Source: Melastoma dodecandrum
Taxonomy: Eukaryota; Streptophyta; Magnoliopsida; Myrtales; Melastomataceae
NCBI GenBank assembly: GCA_029817715.1
Contig: JARUPY010000290.1
Coordinates: 3,534,001-3,598,000 of the forward strand
DNA length: 64,000 bases
Direction of reading: 5' to 3'
In this document: piece after piece, positions 32,061-44,700 of the stretch
Layout of the letters: the number at the start of each line of letters is the position of its first letter
Numbering within the stretch: the stretch's first letter is position 1
Program-made: the position numbers and the translations under genes
The notes under the pieces: generated by a model
Databases searched by the model: none
What the model was told of the DNA's origin: nothing
What the model saw: only the letters and a program-made list of their open reading frames with translations

Positions 32061-32792
32061 TCAACCCCAATCCACACCATTTATCAATGAGCCGCTGCCA
32101 TCCCCGTCGCCTGCCACATTTAGTAGGTCGCACATGTCCTCGACAGAGTTCTCAATTGTTTCATCGTCCAGCTGCCGACAGAACGTCGCTCCCTTGTCGA
32201 AAGAGTCATGCCCTCCTATGAACGTGGTGTCATGGTCGTTGCCATCGCCAACGAAGGCGCCGGCGTGACCGTCCTCTCCGGCATCGCTTCGGTCGCCGGC
32301 ACTTCTCAGCATACCAGTGAGCCTATGCAACTGTAAAAGAAAAAAAACATAGAGATCACACGTGATTGATTCCTCTAGAATATCGAACCCCCTGTGCAGG
32401 ACGAACAAACTCGGTACCTCCGAGCACAAGCCCTGCCTCTCCTTCCTCAACGACTCATAGTCCTCCGAGAGCTTGTCGTAGTCGCATTTCAGTGCCCTGT
32501 ACTCCCTCTCCAGCTGCTTGGACTTCCAGCGCGCCCTCCTGTTCTGGAACCATATAGCGACCTGGCGGGGCTGAAGCCCCAGCTCCCTCGCCAGCTCAAC
32601 CTTCTTCCTCGGCTCAGGCTTCGTTTCCGTCTCGAACATTGTCTCCAAAATCCTTACCTGCTCGTCGCTGAACCCTTTCTTCATCCCGTTGCCATCATCG
32701 TCTCCGTCCCCGCCCCATCCCTTCCCCTTCCCTTGCCTCTTCTTATCCTTCTTCGTGGTTGTGGTCATCCTCGTTCGGCCATCTTTCTCCAT
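32061..32792 (-). CDS. HD-Zip class I transcription factor, ATHB7/12-like
   Basis: Two exons, 32792-32418 and 32330-32061, giving 214 residues. The homeodomain spans about 38-93 ([17 protein letters not shown], then [20 protein letters not shown]) and is followed at once by a leucine zipper with leucines at 94, 101, 108, 115, 122 and 129. The order homeodomain-zipper without a START domain defines HD-Zip I/II; absence of a CPSCE motif and the sequence around [10 protein letters not shown] point to class I, nearest the ABA/drought-responsive ATHB7/12 group. The intron falls inside the zipper, as in this class. The C-terminus is acidic and lacks the usual aromatic activation tail. Confidence 0.9.
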   Translation of the reverse strand: MEKDGRTRMTTTTKKDKKRQGKGKGWGGDGDDDGNGMKKGFSDEQVRILETMFETETKPEPRKKVELARELGLQPRQVAIWFQNRRARWKSKQLEREYRALKCDYDKLSEDYESLRKERQGLCSEVPSLFVLHRGFDILEESITCDLYVFFLLQLHRLTGMLRSAGDRSDAGEDGHAGAFVGDGNDHDTTFIGGHDSFDKGATFCRQLDDETIENSVEDMCDLLNVAGDGDGSGSLINGVDWG

Positions 32793-33119
32793 CGCAAGCT
32801 TCTCCGATCTACCGCCACACTCCCTCGCCTCACTACATGTTTTTTATTTATTATTATTGAGGCTGGCGATGGCGTTACTAAAATAAACAGCAAGTCTTCC
32901 AAGACTTCATTTGCATAAAAAATTTCACATAAATTACCTTAAATTGTGGTCAAATAAGACAACGTAAATTAAAAAAAAATGATTTCTCAATTGAAACGTA
33001 AAATAAAAAAAATGGGATTGCCTCCATCATCATCATCATAGAAAAGAAAAGGAAAAGGCAAAAGGTGAGGCAGGGGTGGGGTCTAATTTTTTTTATTTAT
33101 TTTGCTGACTAACTGTGGC

Positions 33120-34258
33120 TAGGGGCGAGCATAGGTTCCGGGTAAAACCGGGAACCTGTCGGAACCGGCACCATAAGGTCGGTGTCAGTACAGGTTCTCG
33201 AATGGATCGAGTTGGTTCTAGGTTCTAAATTTTACAAAACCGGCGGTACCAAGTACGGTTCCAGGTTCTCCCCCCGAACCAACTCGGAGAACCTGGAAAC
33301 TAACCTAAATATTACCCAACCCAATATCCTACCCTAAATTTTACCCAACCCAATAACCTACCCTAAATTTTACCCAACTCAATAACATAAATTAAACTTT
33401 ACCCTACCCCAAACAATTGTCCCGGTTCCTAACCTTTCTAATCCCAGTCTCTCCCCCCTCTTCACAACGTCTTCATCAAAAGGTTCCAAGGGTTACGGTT
33501 TCTTACGGTAAGTCAGCTCCTAATATGCTTTTTCCCTTCTTCCCCGTCTTGGCTTGTCAATTTTTATTTACAATTCTTTCTGGGTTATGATTTTTTGGAG
33601 GATTTTAGGGATGCATTAGGTTGATTGAGCCGTGGATGATGAGAATACTTTCTTAAAAGTTCTTTTTTTCTGAACATAGCCGGTCAGGGGGTGATTCTGT
33701 GGGGTTTGGATTTTGATTTTGATGTAATTTGAGGCGTTGGTGCTCTGGATCATCTGTTTAATGATCTATTATTTGATTTGTTAGGTTGTTCAAATTAGAA
33801 GATGAATCCCGATTCTGACAACAATGAGGCTCAAATAACTAGTGTCAAGCGAACTTTAGCTCATTTTTGTTATGCGAATTTTGTCATGCGAACTTTAGCT
33901 CAAACAACTAGTGTCAAACAGATTGTTCGTAGCTCATTTTTGTTATGCGAACTTGTCGAGTTGGTCTTCATTTTGGGACAATTGATTTGGTTTGTGGATA
34001 TCTAGCATGTTTTTAGGACTTTTGGTTTGGCTAGTAGATACTTGGCATATTGGTACATAATTGGGATGAATCTCTGTATTCTCTGCTAATTTGGTATGCT
34101 AATTGAAAGTTCTAATAGAAGGCACTGGAACCGGAACCGGTAGATTGGTTCCTGGGTGGTTCTTTAAACTGCTGGGTAGGTTCTAGGTTCTAAAATTAAG
34201 GAACCGGCTTTCAGGTTCCACGTCCGGAACCTACCCACCCGGAACCTGCTCACCCCTA
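33120..34258. mobile_element. Non-autonomous hAT transposon with transposase remnant
   Basis: Terminal inverted repeats TAGGGGCGAGCA and TGCTCACCCCTA; flanks ACTGTGGC (33112-33119) and ATTGTGGC (34259-34266) form an 8-bp target duplication with one mismatch. Both ends carry many GGTTCC/GGAACC subterminal motifs. Inside, a 67-codon frame at 33802-34005 begins MNPDSDNNEAQITS, resembling the acidic start of RICESLEEPER-type hAT transposases, but it degenerates into an internal tandem duplication (about 33838-33955) and stops. An intron-like donor lies near 33508. It reads as a deletion derivative of an autonomous element. Confidence 0.82.
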
Positions 34259-34448
34259 ATTGTGGCTCCCTGAATAATAATTGATCCACTTAAAGTAAAT
34301 CTACGTGATTAATTATAGGAAGAGGAGATTTAGGATGCCATGAATTAATTAATTAATTGATAGCATTAATTTTCATTGACAGCCACGTCTCACCAAACGT
34401 GATTGATCATGACATTCCCACCCAATTATGATAAGAAAGAATCCATAT

Positions 34449-34518
34449 AATAATAATAATAATAATAATAATAGTAATAATAATAATGGAGCCCCCACCA
34501 CCACCACCACCACCACCT
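34449..34518 (+). repeat. ATA and CCA microsatellites
   Basis: Simple repeats (AAT)n at about 34449-34489 and (CCA)n at about 34494-34517. Confidence 0.9.
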
Positions 34519-35560
34519 TTGCCGAATTTGTTTAATCTGTTTGGCCACACTTTTCCATCGATGTTTTCGGGGCATCGTGTTTTTCGATTCCCACGTTTGG
34601 ACATATACCCTTTTACTTGTTAACTAGCTCATCGAGACGAAGCGGACTGCGGGGTCACCGGCCAGGATGATCGGCCGCTGTCGGTACAAGCTCTCTATCT
34701 AAGGTCGTCGACGTTTGCGGCCACGTGCCAGCGGCTGGCTTCCCCAACGTGTTGATCGGTCCAAGATGTAAGGCAGAGGAGGGGAAACAATCCCCTCCTC
34801 GAGTCATCTCGGGCTCATCATGTCGGCAGGACAAGCGCAGAGCTTTTACGACATTCGATATTTTAAACATGGTCTTAAAAGTTTCCATCGTCTGAACGAA
34901 TCACGAATATCATACAGTAGACACTTTTTCCACGTTTTTTTTAGATTGTTTTCTACTTTGTCAAGCTCTAAGTACTGCTTAAGCATTTCACATGATCCGA
35001 CGACCACTTTAGTCACGGTATGTTATCTTCTATTCTGACTACAATTCTAAATACTCCCCCGATTTATTTCGCTCCGAAGCATTGGAACGTAGACGAGATA
35101 AGTGCCATCAAATGTCGCGGTCATGACTCGAGATGGAGTAGTTTTGCTGTCTAAAATGGAGAGGGGTTGGGGGGCTCTTTGGTTGCGTAGGATGCTTCCA
35201 ACTTGGGATGCTGTCTTATTGTTGGATGATTCTTGGTCGATTCCATGGGACACGACATGAACCCATTGGCAATCTCCGAAATCATGTCAATAACTCTTTC
35301 TACATCAAAAGCCCGGAAAAAAAAATGAAAATGAAAGCATTCCTTCTTACCAAATGTGTCCCATAGGTGATTGTCCGAGAAGGATCCCCCTTGGTTGGCC
35401 AATTACCAAACCATAAAAACACTAAATAAAATTAATTATTACCCAAAAGCAGACAATTAATTAGGAAGATAAAAATCAAGAATCTCGAATTTCTGATACC
35501 CAATAAAAATTAGTAGTAGTAGTATTAGTACCAAAATCTCGATCATCATTTCCTTCTTTG
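34519..35560. other. Intergenic DNA, no gene seen
   Basis: No conserved frame. A segment near 35165 starts GGGGCTCTTTGGTTGC, which resembles some PIF-type MITE ends, but I found no convincing partner end. Confidence 0.35.
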
Positions 35561-35731
35561 ATTTCCTTTTTCCTTCCATGACCCTCCAACATAAGTCTAC
35601 ACCCCCCCACCAAACACACCCGCCAGCCTTTAACCTCGTACCCTTTTGCCCCTCCTCATCAAACCATGACGACCAACACCCCCTGTCCTTTCTCCAGCGT
35701 CTCGTCCTAGAGGAGGCTGGCCCCTTTCGTA

Positions 35732-36013
35732 ATGGGGAGCGTGGGCGACAGGTCGAGGGCTGTCGACGTCCCGAGGGGCAGCATGGCAGTGATTGTTGGG
35801 GCGGAGGGGGAGCAACGCCAGAGGTTCGTAATCCCGGTGGCGTACCTCAGGCACCACCTCTTCCTCGAGCTGCTGAAGGAGTCAGAGGAGGAGTACGGTT
35901 TCGAACACAAGGGGCCGATCACGATCCCCTGCCCCGTCTCCGATTTTAAGAGGGTCGAGGACGAGATTAACCGTGGACGCGTAGAGGGCGCTTGGTGCTT
36001 TAAGGGTCGATGA
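35732..36013 (+). CDS. SAUR-family (small auxin-up RNA) protein
   Basis: Intronless frame of 93 residues beginning MGSVGDRSRAVDVPRGSMAV. The SAUR core is clear: VPRGSMAVIVG, QRQRFVIPVAYLRHHLFLEL, LKESEEEYGFEHKGPITIPC. SAURs are short-lived proteins that inhibit PP2C.D phosphatases and so raise plasma-membrane proton-pump activity and cell expansion. The length and lack of introns fit. The leader is strongly pyrimidine-rich. I saw no perfect TGTCTC auxin element in the nearest few hundred bases. Confidence 0.92.
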   Translation: MGSVGDRSRAVDVPRGSMAVIVGAEGEQRQRFVIPVAYLRHHLFLELLKESEEEYGFEHKGPITIPCPVSDFKRVEDEINRGRVEGAWCFKGR

Positions 36014-38612
36014 TTTGGTCAAGTCACAGGTTTCTTTTTTACAGGCCTTGAAGATCTTTTAGGTTCCCCTTGTTTTTGTGGGCAATATGGGATTTCCGGG
36101 TGTTGATTTTTAGTAGCGATTTTTTATAACGAGCTAGCGCGATTAACAATAAATAAATCAGTCGTTCCTTAATGATATTTGTAATTGGCACCATTTTGGA
36201 ACCGTTCTCCTGCAAAGGATGTTTGGAACAACTTACGTATTTGCTCAATTGGTTCAATTGAGTACATCCTTGTGATTCCGGTGAAAAGCATGAAATTTCC
36301 TTTGAATTTAATTCATGCGGGCAAAATCCTGAGACTGGGCATTTGTTGTAGAATGATCTCTTTCTTTTGACATAACTCATTGAGAGCCAGTTATTTGTTG
36401 AGTATCAACATGCTTGCATAGGAACTGTTGAGACTACTTTGAATGCAACTCATCGAGAGCCAAGTGAATCTCTTGTTGTATCTGTCCGAATACCAGAATA
36501 CGCAATCGGCTAACAACTCAGGATTAAGATTAGAGGATCGATTGCAAGGTATGTTTCTAGATCAGAGGTTTCATGGGCCGATCCAAGTAGAGGCGACCCG
36601 ATGGGGCCCATTAAGGAAATCTTTTTACGGGCCTAATACAAGGGCCCATTAATAAACTGGCCTCTGCTCCAAATATGTAAAGGCAGTGTTGTCGTTGTTT
36701 ACTTCCATGGTTTTATTGTTGCGTCGCATATTTCCTCCTCCTAGATTGAAAATTCATCGAACCCCGGATGACGTTGATCATAATGATCGATGAACCTAAA
36801 TGTGTGGCCAAGTTGACAGCCCGCGACGTTTCCTAACCTCTGTGGGGGCTTAATGTTTTATAGCCGAGCGTCACGGGGGTCAAATTGGGACCCAAAGGAG
36901 AGCTGCGCAAAATGGTGGAAGAATGACGAGAAAACTAAACTAAGAGCGGGACCGTCATCACGTTCATCCTGGCACAAGTTCAAATTCTTTGCAATGATTT
37001 GTCTGTTTTTTCTTTGTTTGTAGTTATTAAATTAACCTTGTGTTGACTGGATGCAACTGGAATTTTGAACGGGAAGATGTTTACCTAAGGTACTTTGTGG
37101 CAGTCGGTTATGGTCGATATAACAAGTAAAACAGAAGTCGGTCGACTGAAGTGGATTTAACTCAATTTGCGTCGATTGGGGACAGTCAATGGAACGGACG
37201 AAGAAGGAGGGACAAAGTCAGGAATGATCCAGAAGCATGCGATGAAATGCAAACAACGGTTACTTAGCGATTATTTGTCTTTTGTTTATATATAAAGAGT
37301 ACATGGCAGTAAGCAGTCTTGTATTCTTTCATCTTGTGACATTATGTCAAATCTACCGCGGCCAAACTTTCTTTTCATATTTAGTTTATATCTCGTACTT
37401 ATCGGTTTCTTCTATGCAAGCATGAGAGAAAGTATTGGATGGTGGTGGGTGGGAGAGGGGGGATAAGGATGGTGATGGTGTTTCCTTGTGGGTGGTAGCT
37501 CCTCTTTTGGAGAAAGACAAACAAGGGAGTGGGTTTACGAAGTCTGGTGGTCCATCCCATCTTTACTACACACACACACACACCTCCTCTCCTCTCCTCT
37601 CCTCCATCAGTAGTAGTAGTAGTAGTGGGAGGCTTGTGTTGTGTTTTGTCTGAGGGAGGGGGACCATCCTTTTGTTTTTTCTGACGGCATCCATTCCATC
37701 CACATCCACCTCTCTTTCTCGCCCATGTGCAGTTTGTTTTTCCATCCATGCTCTTTGTTTTTCTTTAGGAATTTGTCTCATCTCTCAATCAGTGAGATCA
37801 ACATCACATCTTTTTTTTTTTTAAAGGCTCCTCCTCCTCCTCCAATAATTCCTTTCCCCTGCCTGCCCCCACACCCCCACAACCGACAAACCACGATATA
37901 TTTGGATGGGTGTAAGGATGATAGATAGATAGATAGTATTTGCATGCTGTTATTGCAAGGCGACACACATCAATAATTCCCCCACCCCGCCTATCCATCC
38001 AGTCCTCCATCAACAAATGAAACCCCAGGCACTCCCTCCTTTTGTCTTGTTAAGTTCATTTCCCTTCTGGTAAAAGTTCTCTGTCTCTTCTTACCCAAAA
38101 AAAAAAAAAAAATTATCTATCACATTTGGATGGAGTTGGAATGTTGGAAGAAGGGAGGCATCATCATCTATCACCCATCCTCTATCCTCCCTCCATACTC
38201 CAATACCACCAATCTCTCTCTGTATATCTCTCCTTTCCTTTCTCCTCTGGCTTTAGATGATCCCCATAATTTAAACTATTTGTTTTAAAAAAACAAACAT
38301 TAGAGGATTGCGTTTCCTTTAGCTAAAAAAGTAAATAAATAATAAATATTTTACTAATAGTAAAAAATATGAATTTCATTTATAAATAATATCGCGAACT
38401 CAATTTTATAAAAGTCGAATTTAATTCTTAAGGAGCTGTTTTTTATAAAGTCATGTTCACGTTACTGAACCGAGATCCTTGAGGTAACGTGTTTTGCTCA
38501 GTTCAATGCATTATTTTCACGACGAAATCTTAAATCTTAATTTGGAAATCTTTATGCGTCATATTTTGAAAAAAGATTGGAAGAAAGTTTCATCACGTAG
38601 ATAAATAATCTC
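36014..38612. other. Long gene-free stretch before the GRF gene
   Basis: No conserved protein. Near 36567-36660 there are several TGGGCC/GGGCCCATT site-II-like motifs without an obvious gene beside them. A TATATATAAAG sequence lies at about 37287-37297. From about 37430 to 38260 the strand is rich in CT runs and microsatellites (CA near 37568, AGT near 37608, GATA near 37921), typical of a long plant leader or promoter, probably of the GRF gene downstream. Confidence 0.4.
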
Positions 38613-38763
38613 CTGTGATGATGCTACAGCAAGCAGCTGTTGCTGTTGTTGTTGCTGCCACAAGTCAAAGATTCCATCCTTTTGACTCTCTCCCCCACCC
38701 ACCTCTTAATCCGTGTCCCTTCTCTGCCTTCCTTCCCTGCGGACAACCACCACCACCACCCAA

Positions 38764-39840
38764 ATGGGGATGGGACACACGTTCACCCATGCACAGTGGA
38801 AGGAGCTGGAGACACAGGCAATGATCTACAGGTACATGGTCGCCTCCATCCCTGTCCCTCCCGATCTCCTCCTCCCAATCATCCGCAGCCTCTCCCACTC
38901 CCCCGGTCACCCTTACTACCCCTGTAAGACCTTTCGAAAATATCCCCTTCTTTCTGTCTCCTTCGAGCGTTACTCTGCTCCGTTCCTGATCTGGGTCGGT
39001 TCGAGGTTCTTCAGTCGGTGCCGGCGGGTTTTTGCTGGGTTACGGGGTCGGGACTGACGGCGAGCCCGGGAGGTGTAAGAGGACGGACGGCAAGAAATGG
39101 AGGTGTTCCAGGGAGGTCGCCCCCCATCAGAAGTACTGCAATCGTCACCTCCACAGAGGTCGCCCTCGTTCCAGAAAGCTCGTGGAAGACCAAGCTAACG
39201 GCGCAGCCGTATGCGGTCACACTAATGGCACGACAAAGAAAACGCGTGCCAGTATGATGGGGTTCCCCGCTTCTTCTTCATCGTCAGGGGCGGCTCTGGC
39301 TCCGCGAGACGACGGGGTCCCTCTGGTTTTCACTGGGGATGACGATAACGGCAGTTTCCTCGCCCCGGAACCTTGTTACAAGGAGTCGAGGTAGGAAGTG
39401 CGGTGTTACAGATTCCAGGTTTGGGAGTGGAGAATAGGATCGGACGTTGGGTTATGTATCACCTCCCCTGATGAATCCATGATGATGTCTTTGAAACGGG
39501 CGTCCATGTCTGAATCTGACATTCTGTTGTGTTTCTTTTTAGGGCTGGAGACCATTCTTCTACTCCTGCTTACAACTCCTTCCCCGCCTCTTCTTATCTG
39601 GAACCGAACGACACAGCTCAAGCCCACCACCATTCATTTTTTGGTGGTTATGACCCGCTCGGTCTCTCCTCCCTCATCCTGTCCATGGCTGGCCCTGATA
39701 ATTCGGAAATGGGGTTAAAGCCGATGGATTCCTCATCGTGGGTTCCTCTAGCTCCCTTAGGGAGGGCCGCTGGCAGAAGCGCTCGGACACAGGATCGCTG
39801 GCACGCCGAATCCTTCTCCGAATTTCCCGGGGAATGTTAA
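38764..39840 (+). CDS. Growth-regulating factor (GRF) with QLQ and WRC domains, frames disturbed
   Basis: Exons 38764-38923, 39015-39390 and 39543-39840. QLQ domain ([20 protein letters not shown], then [10 protein letters not shown]) binds the GIF co-activator; WRC domain ([20 protein letters not shown]...[16 protein letters not shown]; zinc ligands C74, C84, C95, H98) binds DNA. The third exon has [10 protein letters not shown], as in the GRF7/8 group. Two oddities: an open frame upstream (ATG at 38618, about 50 codons) is out of phase with QLQ, and in exon 3 the conserved GPLAEAL motif appears one base out of frame after APLG (about 39762), after which the in-frame product soon stops. The ATG at 38764 gives an unusually short N-terminus for this group. 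Either two small indels have damaged the gene or the sequence has errors. Confidence 0.75.
39167..39187 (+). promoter_or_regulatory. miR396-like target site in the GRF transcript
   Basis: CGTTCCAGAAAGCTCGTGGAA sits over the RSRKLVE codons at the end of the WRC domain, exactly where GRF genes carry their miR396 site. It pairs with miR396 as known from other plants except for one mismatch and one bulged C; the bulge is one base from its usual place. Confidence 0.65.
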
Positions 39841-39880
39841 CTACGAGATGGGAGCAACAGCAGCCCGAGGCTTGGGGTGA

Positions 39881-40680
39881 GTCCCTTCAGTAGGTCAGAG
39901 TTCACAGTCCAGTGGTTCAACCCTCCAAACAACCTGGCATCATTTCCGAACTAGAGTCCCCGGATCTGTACTAAATCCACTCGTGGCTTCTCTGATTTTT
40001 GTAAAACCTTAGTAATGCATTTTGTTGTATGGTATTGGCAAGATATTGCTCGTATGTGCCTTGATCAGATGCTGTTTCTGGCAATGTCTGATGGTGGGCT
40101 ATTTTCAATATTTCACTGCAATCTTAGGATTCTGGCAAGATTGTTCTGTCCCTGTCTGTCTTAGAATCTTGTCTCTCTGACCATCCGTGAATCATTTCCA
40201 ACATCCAGCCAGGGGAAACATGTCGACGCTTCCCATGTGATGGCAAAAACGCACCAACACCCAAATGAGATTTTGGTCTGGGAACAAAAGAGTGGCAACA
40301 CATTTCTGATTCCGGGATCGCCACTTCATAAGTTTTCCTATATCGAAGTCTCCATTGCAAGATCTCGAGTCTCATTCTTCAAGATCAAACACTTGGACAG
40401 GATAAATTTAGTCCCCGAAAGCTGATGATACCAACTCTGTCCAAAGAGCTCACTTCTAATCTACAAAACCAACATAGACATCTCCCGTCCACTGCAAAGT
40501 GGGGAACAGTCATGGGAAAGACGTAGAGATAAAACATGTACACTCCCGAGTACATTCCGATAACCGCACTCTTCCAGCCAGAGGAAGGAGGACACATCGA
40601 AGGCGAGGAAAGGGACCGCGCTGCTAACTGTCTGTCATGGAAGCATCCCTCCACATGAAGTGAATGCGAGAACGTGACAA
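39881..40680. other. Convergent 3' ends of GRF and CID-type genes
   Basis: No conserved frame. The two genes are transcribed toward each other, so this region should hold both 3' UTRs. Confidence 0.5.
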
Positions 40681-43249
40681 TTAGTGCCTCGGTGAACCGG
40701 GAACCAGACGTGGCCTAACAGGCGTCTTTGACGGGCTGATCCTGCAAAGGAGATAAATGAAATATATCAGAATGTTAGAGAAATGGGTGTTCCAGAGAAT
40801 TCACGCGACGTTGCTTTCTGTGTTAACCGTATGGGCAGGGACCCCAAAATTGCTCCGCTGCAACTGAGGGCTGCAATCGCACTTTCAGCCTGCAACAATA
40901 GTAATCTCAGCACCAACCTCCAAAACACAGATTACCTAGATCGTTCTCGCATTTAACACGTCAGTCAAATATAACATGGATATCGCTCACTAGACAGGCA
41001 AAATCTGCCTAAAACCGGCCATCACTCAGGCAGCTTTGGCCAGGTTTCTTGCTCGGAGCCTGGTCACCAACGACAAGGGTAGCAATCAAGCTTTCCATCA
41101 GCAGACTGATCGTGTAACCGACATCCGGACCGAAGATGACCACAAAGATACAATACAGTCAACAATAAGGAAATCCTATGGCATAAACTTCTCCCAAAAG
41201 GAAATATGAATCCAGAAGAATTAAGTAAACTTTGTGTTGCAAAAAAAAAAATATACAGAACATCGACAGGATTAAAGGAACACGTACGGCTAATATGCAT
41301 TATCATATGCAGCCTCCAACAGATGCAGAAGCGACTAACCAGTGAATAGAGATGGTATAACAGAATCACAACACAATTTAATTAAAGATATGAAATTACC
41401 ATTACAAACTCCACAAAAGCAATCCTGGTGGAATAATTGTAGTCCCCTAAGAGCCTTAATCGTTGAACCTGTCAGAGGAATTGAAAATATATCGTGTAAG
41501 GATGATCCCTTGAAACATGGAGAAAGATACAGTAAGATCAGCATGTTAATATTGCCACCTCTCCACAAAGGGACTCAAAGAAGTGCTTCAGATCCGCTTG
41601 AGAGACCTGCATAAGATGAGCAAATGTGAAAATACTATACACTCCCGGCTATCAAGTATTATTGCGATCAATGATTCAAAAGAAACCTTCGGATCTATGT
41701 TTGTGCAGTAAACAGTTCTTGAGCACATTTCACGTTCATCATCAGACTGCAACAACGAGGATAAGCAGCTCAGCAGGTCAGTGCCATTAGACAAAGAAAT
41801 GGAAAAAAGCACTTCAAGCACAAATAAGGTGATCTTGCTCACCCTAGGAAGGAAAGATGGATTAACAGGTGCGATGGCAGTTTTGGAAGGAGAAACCCTA
41901 ATTGGGTAGAAACCAAGCACCGTTCCAGAAAGAGACAAAGCAGCCCTGGCCCCTTCTGCAATGTTTATGCAAGTTTCATCAATGTTTGGAAAACCAAATC
42001 TCAGAGATAAACAAATAGCGTATACAGGCAAAGTTCATACCCTCATCAGTAAACTCGATGAAAGCAAAGCGGAGGCAAGAGTTGGGATCTCCACATACCC
42101 GGCAATCAACAACCTTAAAAGATTAAAAACAGGGCATTACTCCCACAGTAGCTATTATAATGCATATTCATGTCGTTAATGGTATACCTGTCCAAAACTA
42201 TTAAAGAGACCTGCCAGTTGCTCCTCTGTCACCTGGACCAGCACACCGGAGCCAAAGTGAAAGAGAAGATCAACATAACACCAGCTGAAGCAATCATTTC
42301 GGTAAATGCATTCATATTAACTGCATAGTTTCATACACCTGTAACCAGATGCACAGAAAAGCTTTACCTGCTGATCAATGTCTGTCACATAAACAGTCCT
42401 CCGAATGATCTCATCACGCTGAGCTAAACTGGTCCTCTTATTCATCCGATGCTTTCCCTGATTATAACCATTCTTCTTCTGGGACAAAAGAGAAGGAAAA
42501 GAACATGGGATAAACAGACGGAAACTGCAACTCTATAAAATGAATAATCCCAGAGAGTTCACACAAAATTATCTTCTAATAAAATGTTGTTAGAAATCGT
42601 GGTCGGGGTACTACTTCACCTAAAAGCTAGCAAAATGTCAACTTATAAGAGGATTCATGTAAAACAGAACAGCAACTCTATAATGAAGAAAGCAAGCTCG
42701 TTTCTCAAGCATCGATCATCATCACACAAAAAGCACTCTTGACAATTGAAATGATCAAAGGAATGAATATATATGCGTCAACAAGCATCATCATACCCTT
42801 CTGCCATTGGAATTCCCCGGATCCATATGAAGCATGAACCCGCCGGGATAACCAAACCCTCCGCTCACCAAATACCCAAAACTATTAACATGTGAAGGGG
42901 GAACAAACTCCTCGGCCATCGGATTCAACTTGGACAGGAAATCCACCATGAGTTCCCTCATTTCATTCACACCCTTATTGCCCCCATTCACGTTCCGGTA
43001 AACCCCACCGCGGTTCCTTCTGTCCCCCTTGACCCAGCCCCCGAAATCCCGATCACGAGACAACGACCCAGACTCATCCAAGAACCCATTATTGATATGC
43101 CCACTGCCACCGCTCTTAACATCGCGGAAGTTCCCATCGCCATGATCAGACGAAGGCGCCCCCGCCCCTGCAGCAGTACCATTCGTCTCCGAGTACTGCC
43201 CGGATGAAGACGACCCGATCTTGACACCAGCGTTCTCAGCGACCGCCAT
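40681..43249 (-). CDS. Polyadenylate-binding protein-interacting RNA-binding protein (CID8-13 type)
   Basis: Ten exons: 43249-42797, 42478-42368, 42232-42188, 42113-42041, 41955-41843, 41746-41687, 41606-41559, 41468-41400, 40889-40828, 40741-40681; phases agree, 364 residues. A PAM2 motif (LSKLNPMAEEFVPPS, about 105-119) binds the MLLE domain of poly(A)-binding protein. Two RRMs follow: RRM1 from RRTVYVTDIDQQ to RFAFIEFTDEEGARAAL, RRM2 from RTVYCTNIDPK to RIAFVEFVMAESAIAAL, each ending in a PIRVSPSKT-type linker. This is the layout of Arabidopsis CID8-CID13. The frame stays open upstream to 43462, but I chose MAVAENAG because the family starts there and the upstream residues look like translated leader. 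Confidence 0.92.
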
Positions 43250-44504
43250 GATCAGAAATCTCACTCCTACCCGCTCACCCACCTCCCCACCAAAAACCCA
43301 CAAAGGAAACAATAAGAAAACGCAACCCGAGGGACAAACAGAATCAATGGACTGGAAGGGTGTCACAGTGAGTAAGCGATCTCCGATCGTCAAACAAGAT
43401 GGAGAATTTAACGAAAGGGGAACCGACCCAGAAAATCCCGACACTCGAAAACCATCCCCCACCAGCGAATTACGTAAAAGAGCCTTGGGGGGGGGGGGAC
43501 AAGGACGGTTGAGACGTAGATGGAAGAAGGAGAGGGGGGGCAGGTGGCGTTAATGGCGTCGTTCCAATGGAAAGAATTGATGCGAGAGAGATTCGCCCGT
43601 GAAAGTGGTGTGTTTTTAAGTTTTTAGACTGAGAAATAACGGGGGGGCAGACGAGGAAGGTCGGTCTGTGTGTGAGGGGTCGGACGATCAACGGCTTCAG
43701 ACATTTAATAATAATAATAGTAATAATAATTAGGAGGAGCATAATCACGTGTCACTTTTTGACCAAACCATCCTTCCTTCCATATCTACCCATCACGACT
43801 TTCCTTCCTAATTTAATATTAATCGTAATTTTAAAATTAAACAAATAATTTTGGGATATTATTTCCCTAATTTTAAAAATCATATTTACATAAGAAGAGG
43901 AGTTCGAATTTTAGAACTTCGATTTTTAAGAAACTTTAATCAAAAGTAGGAGTTTAACTTGTAAATATAGTCGAAATTTTAAACATTAACTCCACTTTAA
44001 AGGATAAGGTCGATTTTGTTTTCGGATTTATTTAACTCCAATTTTAAAAATACAAGCCACCACGTAACACACACCCCTGCAGACTAATCGGCCCTTGATA
44101 ATTTAATTGAATTCCCCACTTTTTGACCTGTCGGTCATATGTTGACATGAATTTTTCTAGGTAGCCGACTCGAGTTTAAGAAAATTCTGGTTCGCAGCAA
44201 CGTGCCATCCCATTATTAAGCGTTCTTCATGAATATTCGTCCTGTTATAAGATGAGACATCTTCTCTCTCTCTCTCTCTCTCCTTCTTCTTTTGGGTTTG
44301 CTTGTTTCCTTCCCCTATATGCGTCCAAAATCCAATCCGATAAGAAAAAGAAAAATCGCATACCCCAAATGCAAAAATGATAAAAATATATAAAATGATG
44401 TCTAATGTTATATCCAATCCACCACTATGAAAAAATTCTACCTTTTCATCGTATCGAAATCTTCTACATATTTCATGTGGTAGTACTAGTAGTTAATATG
44501 TAAT
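43250..44504. other. Leader of CID-type gene and AT-rich intergenic DNA
   Basis: The first 300 bases are the probable leader and promoter of the minus-strand CID-type gene. The rest is AT-rich with a CT microsatellite near 44264-44282 and no conserved frame. Confidence 0.4.
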
Positions 44505-44700
44505 ATCAGCGGGCCGGACTACATGTACGCCAACCAGGCCCAAACTCAACTCATTAGCCCAAACCCAGTTTGGCCCATTATGAAACAATAGGCCCACATA
44601 GTCTTACCCACTTCCCCTCCCTCCAGTCCGCGCACTCTCAGCCCGCGGCCGGCGATACGTTTACGCTGCTGCTCTCCCGTTCCGTCGGAGGCGCTTTCGT
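44505..44700 (+). promoter_or_regulatory. Orphan promoter-like region with site II motifs
   Basis: Four GCCCA-type site II motifs (near 44536, 44556, 44571, 44591) precede a C-rich, GC-rich segment that looks like a plant first exon and ends in CTCAG/GTTGG near 44695. Such clusters mark promoters of growth-related housekeeping genes. No matching coding sequence follows before the transposon nest at 45.8 kb. Confidence 0.3.

Noticed and set aside
34439..34518. CRISPR-like spaced repeats
   Set aside because: Plain trinucleotide microsatellites in plant nuclear DNA.
35165..35400. PIF-type MITE from GGGGCTCTTTGGTTGC
   Set aside because: The putative right end matches only loosely and no TTA duplication was found.
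43249..43462. In-frame N-terminal extension of the CID-type gene
   Set aside because: The family starts at MAVAEN-like sequence; the extension looks like translated leader.
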